Below are positions 59,120 through 64,000 of a stretch of DNA of 64,000 nt, in pieces. Source of the DNA: an uncultured Bradyrhizobium sp. (lineage in GTDB: Bacteria > Pseudomonadota > Alphaproteobacteria > Rhizobiales > Xanthobacteraceae); contig NZ_CANSMR010000004.1 of the NCBI RefSeq assembly GCF_947648125.1, positions 1 through 64,000 of the forward strand. Reading direction: 5' to 3'. The position numbers and the translations under genes were made by a program. The notes under the pieces were generated by a model. That model saw only the letters and a list, made by a program, of their open reading frames with translations, had not been told where the DNA came from and made no database searches. The stretch's first letter is position 1; every line of letters begins with the position of its first letter.

Positions 59120-62029
59120 ATGGATAGCCTATTAGGCAACCTCAAGGTAAAGAGCGGTGCAGCCTTTCGGTTCGCGACCGGCGGCCTGTCGCGTCTTGCC
59201 CTGACCACGGGTTCGATCCGCACCCAGATCCTGATTTTCTGCCTCGCGATGAGCGCCGTTGCCGTCGCGCTCGGCGGATACTCCATTCTTGGCATCCGCC
59301 ATGCCGGCGATCTGGTGGCCAAGACGTTCGACGAATCCCTGATGTCGATCAATTACGCCCGCGCGGCCGGTGCGGACTTCGCCTCGATGCGGGTCGCGTC
59401 GTCGCAGCGTCTGCTGACCACGGATCCGGAAATCCGGGCCAGCCTCGACAGCCAGATTGAAAAGCTCGCCAAGACGCTCGCGGAAGACCTGACGATCGCC
59501 GCCGACCGGTCGCAGTCCTCGCGCGCCGCGCAAGCCGCAGCCAAGGTTCAGGAGGCTGCCGACGCCTGGATGGCGCTGCATCGCCGTGCGATCGGATCGT
59601 CGGTCGAGGGAAATTCGGCTGCTGATCCGCAGCTATCGGGGACGACGGTCGGCGATGTCGATCGCTACTCCAAGATTGTCAGCCAGCAGGTCGAGCTCTT
59701 GGTCAACTATACGGCCGGCGACGGCTTTCTGTTCCGGCAAAAGGCGCTCTCGACGATCAAGCGGGATCTGCAGCTCAACGTCGCCGGTCTGACCGTCGCG
59801 CTGTTCCTGTCGGCGCTGTTCTCGTGGTTGTTGGCGCGCCGGATCATCGGGCCTGTCGCCATTGCATCGCGGGCCGCGCGGAGCATCGCCGGCGGTGACC
59901 TCGACGCGACCGTCCCCAAGGGTGGCACCGACGAACTCGGCACGCTGCTGACCGCCATGGAAACCATGCGCGACAACATCAGGCGGATGGTCGATCAAGA
60001 GGTATCGCAACGCCGGTCCGCGCAGGCGCGGCTTTCCGATGCGCTCGAAACGTCGCACGAAGGCGTCGTGCTGCTCGATGCGGATGGTCAGATCGCGCTG
60101 GCCAACTCGCGCGCCAGCGAATTCATCCGTCTCTCGCCGCAGCTTCTGCAGTCGGATCGGCTCGATGCGCCCAGCCTGGCGCCGGCCGACAGTGACTTCG
60201 ATGGCTTCGCGAGCGAGGCGCAGCTTGCCGACGGACGCTGGCTGCGTGTCAGCCGCAGCGAGACGCAAGAGGGCGGCGTCGTCCTCGTCTACAGCGACAT
60301 CTCCGCGTTGAAGCAGCAGAAGGCCGAGCTGCATGAAACCAATCTGCGGCTCGATGCGGCGCTTACGCACATGTCGCAGGGGCTGTGCCTTTACAACAGC
60401 GAGGCGCGACTGCAGGTCGCCAACCGCCGGTTCTGCGAGATATTCGATATTTCGCCGGAGCTCGTCGTTCCCGGAATGACCATGGAGGACGTGCTCGGCC
60501 TCAGCGTCGCCGCCGGCAATCACGGTGAGCGGACCGTCGCCGACCTGCTGGCGGAACGCGAGCGATCGATGGCCCAGCACGAGGGCAACTATCTGCAGCA
60601 TCTCAGCGATGGACGGATCATTGCCATCGCGCAGCGGCCGACGTCGGACGGCGGCTGGCTCGTCACCTGCGAGGATGTCACCGAACAGCAGCGGGCCGAG
60701 TCGCAGATCGCGTTCATGGCCCGGCACGATGCCCTGACCAGGCTGCCGAACCGCACGTTGCTGGCGGAACGGATCGAGCTCGCGGTCGCTCAGGTCGGCC
60801 GCGGATCCGGCTTCGCGGTGTTCTGCCTCGATCTCGACAATTTCAAGCAGGTCAACGATACGCTCGGACATCCGGTCGGCGACGAATTGCTGTGTGCGGT
60901 CGCCGACCGCCTCAACGCCTGCGTCCGCGAGATCGATACCGTCGCGCGTCTGGGCGGCGACGAGTTCGCGGTTATCCAGTGTGGCGTCCAAGGCGGCGAG
61001 GAGGCCGAGCGCCTCGCTCGCCGCATCGTGGAATGCGTCGGCGCTCCCTATGAGCTGAACGGGCATCGCGTCGTGGTCGGATGCAGCGTCGGCATCTCGA
61101 TGTCGCCGGGCGACGGCACCACCGGCGAGAAGCTCCTGAAGAACGCCGACGTCGCTCTGTATCGCGCCAAGATGGAAGGCCGGGGCACCTGGCGCTTCTT
61201 CGAGCCTGCGATGGACGCCAGCCTGCAGCGGCGCCGGGCGATCGAACTCGATCTCCGCGAGGCGATGGTCAAGGACGAGTTCTCGCTGTACTACCAGCCG
61301 CTTTACGATCTCCATCTCGACCGCATCTGCGGCTTCGAGGCGCTGCTGCGCTGGCATCACCCGAAGCGTGGGCTGGTGGCGCCGGACCAGTTCATCCCGA
61401 TCGCCGAAGAGATCGGACTGATCGGCCCTTTGGGAGAATGGGTGCTCAATCGCGCCTGCGAGCAAGCCGTCACCTGGCCCAGCGAGATGAAGCTCGCGGT
61501 CAACGTCTCCGCGGTCCAGTTCCGTGATCCCGATTTCATCGACGTCGCCGTCGACGCGCTGGCGGCGTCAAAATTGTCGCCGCGCCGGCTGGAGCTCGAA
61601 ATCACCGAGTCCGTCTTCCTGGCAAACAGTAGCGAGACGCTTGCGACGCTGCACAAGCTGAAGGCGCTGGGGCTGCGCATCGCGCTGGACGATTTCGGCA
61701 CCGGCTATTCGTCGCTGAGCTATCTGCGCAGTTTCCCGTTCGACAAGCTCAAGATCGACAAATCCTTCGTGCGCGACGCGACCGCGACGCATGGATCGAA
61801 GTCGATCGTGCGCGCCGTCATCAGCCTTGGCAGAAGCCTCGGCATGACCACGATCGCCGAGGGCATCGAGACCGTCGAGCAGCTGGACCACATGCGGGCC
61901 GAGGGCTGCAACGAGGCCCAAGGCTTCCTGTTCAGTCATCCGGTCCCGGTGACCGAGATCGCGGGCAAGATCCTCGAATTGAGAAACGGCTTCAAGCCGG
62001 CTGCCGTCCAGCAGGCGATGGCGGGCTGA
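59120..62029 (+). CDS. GGDEF-EAL cyclic-di-GMP enzyme with HAMP and PAS domains
   Basis: A 969-residue inner-membrane signalling protein. Helices at about 37-58 and 222-242 flank a periplasmic four-helix sensor; then HAMP (about 240-295), two PAS domains (about 310-400 and 408-530), GGDEF (about 540-700) and EAL (about 710-955). The cyclase site RLGGDEF (near 612) is intact and preceded by the RxxD inhibitory site REID. The EAL motifs are also intact: FEALLRW (near 740), NVSAVQF, LEITESVF, LDDFGTGYSSLSYL, KIDKSFV. It could therefore both make and break c-di-GMP; which dominates cannot be told. Confidence 0.95.
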   Translation: MDSLLGNLKVKSGAAFRFATGGLSRLALTTGSIRTQILIFCLAMSAVAVALGGYSILGIRHAGDLVAKTFDESLMSINYARAAGADFASMRVASSQRLLTTDPEIRASLDSQIEKLAKTLAEDLTIAADRSQSSRAAQAAAKVQEAADAWMALHRRAIGSSVEGNSAADPQLSGTTVGDVDRYSKIVSQQVELLVNYTAGDGFLFRQKALSTIKRDLQLNVAGLTVALFLSALFSWLLARRIIGPVAIASRAARSIAGGDLDATVPKGGTDELGTLLTAMETMRDNIRRMVDQEVSQRRSAQARLSDALETSHEGVVLLDADGQIALANSRASEFIRLSPQLLQSDRLDAPSLAPADSDFDGFASEAQLADGRWLRVSRSETQEGGVVLVYSDISALKQQKAELHETNLRLDAALTHMSQGLCLYNSEARLQVANRRFCEIFDISPELVVPGMTMEDVLGLSVAAGNHGERTVADLLAERERSMAQHEGNYLQHLSDGRIIAIAQRPTSDGGWLVTCEDVTEQQRAESQIAFMARHDALTRLPNRTLLAERIELAVAQVGRGSGFAVFCLDLDNFKQVNDTLGHPVGDELLCAVADRLNACVREIDTVARLGGDEFAVIQCGVQGGEEAERLARRIVECVGAPYELNGHRVVVGCSVGISMSPGDGTTGEKLLKNADVALYRAKMEGRGTWRFFEPAMDASLQRRRAIELDLREAMVKDEFSLYYQPLYDLHLDRICGFEALLRWHHPKRGLVAPDQFIPIAEEIGLIGPLGEWVLNRACEQAVTWPSEMKLAVNVSAVQFRDPDFIDVAVDALAASKLSPRRLELEITESVFLANSSETLATLHKLKALGLRIALDDFGTGYSSLSYLRSFPFDKLKIDKSFVRDATATHGSKSIVRAVISLGRSLGMTTIAEGIETVEQLDHMRAEGCNEAQGFLFSHPVPVTEIAGKILELRNGFKPAAVQQAMAG

Positions 62030-62057
62030 TGGTGCGACCGTCGCGCAACGCGGCGGT

Positions 62058-62186
62058 CTAGCCGTTCAGCGTGACGCGAGCCGGAGCGCGAATCTTCCCG
62101 AAAACAACCTTCGGATCGAACGTCACCGGTATGAAGCAGGCGCTCCTCTCCAGGACGATGGTGGCTTCAAACGTCTTCCTGGTCAT
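62058..62186 (-). pseudogene. Truncated DUF1905-domain gene
   Basis: On the minus strand, ATG 62186 opens a 42-codon frame reading FEATIVLERSACFIPVTFDP then KVVFGKIRAPARVTLNG, followed by TAG. This is the first part of a DUF1905 domain, normally about 100 residues long and continuing with a YRGS-type strand. After the stop none of the three frames continues the domain; the GGDEF-EAL gene ends 28 bases further on. It looks like a remnant cut off by deletion. It lies after the ecfG terminator. Confidence 0.55.
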
Positions 62187-62225
62187 GCTGCGCGATACCG
62201 TGATCGACGATCGCCGAATGAAAAA

Positions 62226-62244
62226 GGCGGCCCAGCGGGCCGCC
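62226..62244 (-). terminator. Terminator of nepR-ecfG
   Basis: An 8-bp stem (GGCGGCCC with GGGCCGCC) with a 3-base loop, followed on the minus strand by TTTTT, 24 bases past the ecfG stop. Confidence 0.85.
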
Positions 62245-62268
62245 CTTCCATTCTAGCATCGCGCCTGT

Positions 62269-62817
62269 CTATCCACCATTGCCGCCAATGACGGCGCGCA
62301 CGGTGTTGTCGGGGCCGAAATCCTCGGCGCTGTCGACATAGAGCAGTGCGGAGAGCTTCGATCGCGCGCGGTTGACGCGGCTCTTGATGGTGCCGACCGC
62401 GCAGCCGCAGATCGCCGCGGCATCCTCGTAGGAGAAGCCGGAGGCACCAACCAGGATCAACGCTTCGCGCTGGTCCTGCGGCAGCTTTTCGAGCGCCGCG
62501 CGGAATTCCTCGAACTCCAGATGCGCTGCCTGCGACGGCTGGCTCTTCAGCGTCTTGGCATAATTGCCTTCGGCGTCTTCCACCTCGCGCCGCCGCTTCC
62601 GGTAGTCGGAGCGAAACAGGTTGCGCAGGATGGTGAACAACCACGCGGGCAGGTTCGAGCCGGGCTGGAATGAGTCGATATTGGCGATCGCGCGCAGCAG
62701 GGTCTCCTGCACCAGATCGTCGGCGCGATCACCATTACCGGACAGCGAGATCGCGAACGCGCGCAGGCTCGGGACCGACGCCAGGATGTCGTCGCGAAGT
62801 TCATTCGTGAGAGGCAT
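62269..62817 (-). CDS. ecfG: General stress sigma factor EcfG
   Basis: A 182-residue ECF sigma factor of the alphaproteobacterial EcfG group. Region 2 shows ADDLVQETLLRAIANIDSFQPGSNLPAWLFTILRN; region 4 shows LEKLPQDQREALILVGASGFSYEDAAAICGCAVGTIKSRVNRAR. It directs RNA polymerase to GGAAC-type promoters when freed from NepR. Its ATG overlaps the nepR stop (TAATG), and a GGAGGGG site precedes it. Followed by a terminator. Confidence 0.95.
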   Translation of the reverse strand: MPLTNELRDDILASVPSLRAFAISLSGNGDRADDLVQETLLRAIANIDSFQPGSNLPAWLFTILRNLFRSDYRKRRREVEDAEGNYAKTLKSQPSQAAHLEFEEFRAALEKLPQDQREALILVGASGFSYEDAAAICGCAVGTIKSRVNRARSKLSALLYVDSAEDFGPDNTVRAVIGGNGG

Positions 62818-63032
62818 TAGTCCCCTCCATTGTTCTTGTCAGTATCGCCCCCGGCGACGGCCGCCGCGGCAGCCTCGGGTCCGTCGAGTTTGCGGATCAG
62901 CTCCGCAAAGCGGTCGGGCACCCCCTGCCGCACCACGTCGTCGTACATGGCGCGAAGCTGGTGGCCGATTCTCGATTGAATCTCGGCGTTGAGACCGCCC
63001 TGCTTCTTTACTTCCTTCATGATCTGATCCAC
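62817..63032 (-). CDS. nepR: Anti-sigma factor NepR
   Basis: A 71-residue NepR. The core AEIQSRIGHQLRAMYDDVVRQGVPDRFAELIRKLD forms the two helices that clasp EcfG, and alternatively phospho-PhyR. The C-terminus is Ala/Asp-rich and disordered. GTG 63032 is used here; ATG 63020 (MKEVKKQGG) is equally plausible and gives 67 residues. Co-transcribed and translationally coupled with ecfG, divergent from phyR. Confidence 0.93.
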   Translation of the reverse strand: MDQIMKEVKKQGGLNAEIQSRIGHQLRAMYDDVVRQGVPDRFAELIRKLDGPEAAAAAVAGGDTDKNNGGD

Positions 63033-63116
63033 GCTTCCCCGGGAGTTAAGTCTCTGATTCTCAAGTCGATTCCTCGAAAAAAGAGGCTGGCCGCGTTGCC
63101 TCGTCGGTCAGGAGCT

Positions 63117-63141
63117 AATGCAAAGTTGCGCAGAAAGTTCC
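63117..63141 (-). promoter_or_regulatory. Candidate EcfG promoter for nepR-ecfG
   Basis: On the minus strand GGAAC (63141-63137), 16 bases, CATT (63120-63117), close to the EcfG consensus GGAAC-N16/17-CGTT. It lies 85 bases before nepR. Autoregulation of the locus by EcfG is known in this group. Confidence 0.6.
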
Positions 63142-63162
63142 GGAACGCTGGAACTATTTCGT

Positions 63163-63187
63163 GGAACTTTTCCGGCGCTCGCGCGTA
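63163..63187 (+). promoter_or_regulatory. Candidate EcfG promoter for phyR
   Basis: GGAAC (63163-63167), 16 bases, CGTA (63184-63187): one mismatch from GGAAC-N16-CGTT. It is about 100 bases before phyR and back to back with the nepR promoter candidate. Additional GGAAC boxes at 63152 and 63142 lack a partner. Confidence 0.65.
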
Positions 63188-63286
63188 GTCGGGCATGCAG
63201 GGGAACCGGGGTTGCCCCAAAAAATGGTACGCCGCCCCAGAGTACGGGTTTCAGGCCGGTTGGCCTAAGAACAGGATGGAGTGGGA

Positions 63287-64000
63287 ATGTCCCGATCGCA
63301 GATCGTTGCCGAACACCTTCCGCTGCTGCGCCGTTATGCGCGCGCACTGACCGGAAACCAGGCGTCCGGGGACGCCTATGTCGGGGCCATGCTCGAGGCC
63401 CTGTTGCAGGACGGATCGTTGCTGGACCAGACGCACGGCCCGCGCGCCGGCCTGTTTCGGCTGTTCACCCAGATCTGGAATTCGGTATCGGTGAACAACA
63501 ACGACAATGCCGACGTGGCGACGCTCTCGCTGCCGCCGGAGCGCCGGCTCTCCAACATCACGCCGCTGCCTCGGCAGGCTTTCCTGCTGCTGTCGTTGGA
63601 AGGCTTCTCGGAGGAGGAGGTCGGCTACATTCTCGGCACCGACATTGCCGAGACGCGCAAGCTGACCGATGCCGCCGGTCGCGAGATGGCCGCCGAGATC
63701 GCCACCGATGTCCTGATCATCGAGGACGAGACCTTCATCGCCATGGACCTCGAGAGCTTGGTGAAGAATCTCGGCCACAACGTCATCGGCGTTGCGCGCA
63801 CGCATTCCGATGCGGTGGCGCTCGCCAAGAACAAGAAGCCCGGCCTGATCCTCGCCGACATCCAGCTCGCCGACGGCTCGTCCGGCCTCGATGCGGTGAA
63901 TGAGCTGCTGCGCACCTTCGAGGTGCCGGTGGTGTTCATCACGGCCTATCCCGAGCGCTTCCTGACCGGCGAGCGGCCGGAGCCGGCGTTCCTGATCTCG
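63287..64000 (+). CDS. phyR: General stress response regulator PhyR, partial at right edge
   Basis: 238 residues are visible and the frame is open at the window end. The N-terminal half is a sigma-factor-like domain that mimics EcfG (region-2-like LPLLRRYARALTGNQASGDAYV, region-4-like LPRQAFLLLSLEGFSEEEVGYILG). The C-terminal half is a receiver domain with VLIIEDETF, phospho-acceptor Asp191 (LILADIQL) and the VVFITAYPER switch. When phosphorylated it sequesters NepR and frees EcfG. GGAG five bases upstream supports ATG 63287. Confidence 0.96.
   Translation, partial: MSRSQIVAEHLPLLRRYARALTGNQASGDAYVGAMLEALLQDGSLLDQTHGPRAGLFRLFTQIWNSVSVNNNDNADVATLSLPPERRLSNITPLPRQAFLLLSLEGFSEEEVGYILGTDIAETRKLTDAAGREMAAEIATDVLIIEDETFIAMDLESLVKNLGHNVIGVARTHSDAVALAKNKKPGLILADIQLADGSSGLDAVNELLRTFEVPVVFITAYPERFLTGERPEPAFLIS

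Overview
The window is GC-rich chromosomal DNA from an alphaproteobacterium, most likely Bradyrhizobium or a close relative. The basis is gene content and order: a membrane-anchored CycM-type cytochrome c, a PhyR/NepR/EcfG general stress locus, a complete cpa/tad pilus locus, a urea transporter plus urease operon, a metF-metH pair, and several families of dispersed palindromic repeats typical of Bradyrhizobium chromosomes. No rRNA, tRNA, phage, insertion sequence or CRISPR array was seen. The species is an inference.

Layout. 1-3.6 kb: end of a rhodanese/ChrB-like gene, a small secreted protein, a nickel/cobalt efflux pair (rcnR-rcnA) and a Cj0069-family protein. 3.9-13.4 kb: maiA-like glutathione transferase, metH and metF (methionine cycle), a flavin monooxygenase, pheA and kdsB, and cycM. 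13.6-21.3 kb: an oligopeptide/microcin-type ABC importer with two tandem binding proteins (yejA-yejA-yejB-yejE-yejF). 21.4-23.7 kb: NlpC/P60 peptidase and leucyl aminopeptidase. 23.8-38.3 kb: type IVc (Flp/Tad) pilus genes on both strands (tadD; flp, cpaABCDEF, tadBC; an orphan CpaC N-terminal-domain protein, tadE, tadG), with a sterol-desaturase-like enzyme and a large membrane protein between. 38.4-40.7 kb: an RNA-metabolism/cold group (Csp, an IF-1 with a basic tail, a DEAD-box helicase). 41.1-53.8 kb: a urea regulon, urtABCDE-ureD-ureA-ureB-[MESH1-like HD hydrolase]-ureC-[two ABM monooxygenases]-ureE-ureF-ureG, headed by a near-consensus sigma-54 promoter. 54.1-62.0 kb: an HWE-type sensor kinase with an altered ATP site, a dihaem peroxidase behind an FNR/FixK-like box, a DoxX-like membrane protein, a cupredoxin and a GGDEF-EAL protein. 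62.0-64.0 kb: a DUF1905 remnant and the ecfG-nepR/phyR locus; phyR runs off the right edge.

How the parts fit. The urea operon joins high-affinity urea uptake, urease subunits and nickel-delivery chaperones. Embedded in it is a single-domain HD hydrolase with all the metal and catalytic positions of MESH1-type (p)ppGpp hydrolases, which suggests a link between nitrogen scavenging and the stringent response. The same operon has been colonised by dispersed repeats at three places. One copy lies in frame inside ureD and appears to be translated, and another seems to supply the urtC ribosome-binding site. The most unusual observations are the MESH1-like gene in the urease operon, the repeat-derived peptide in UreD, and the rcnR promoter/operator arrangement that predicts a leaderless mRNA.
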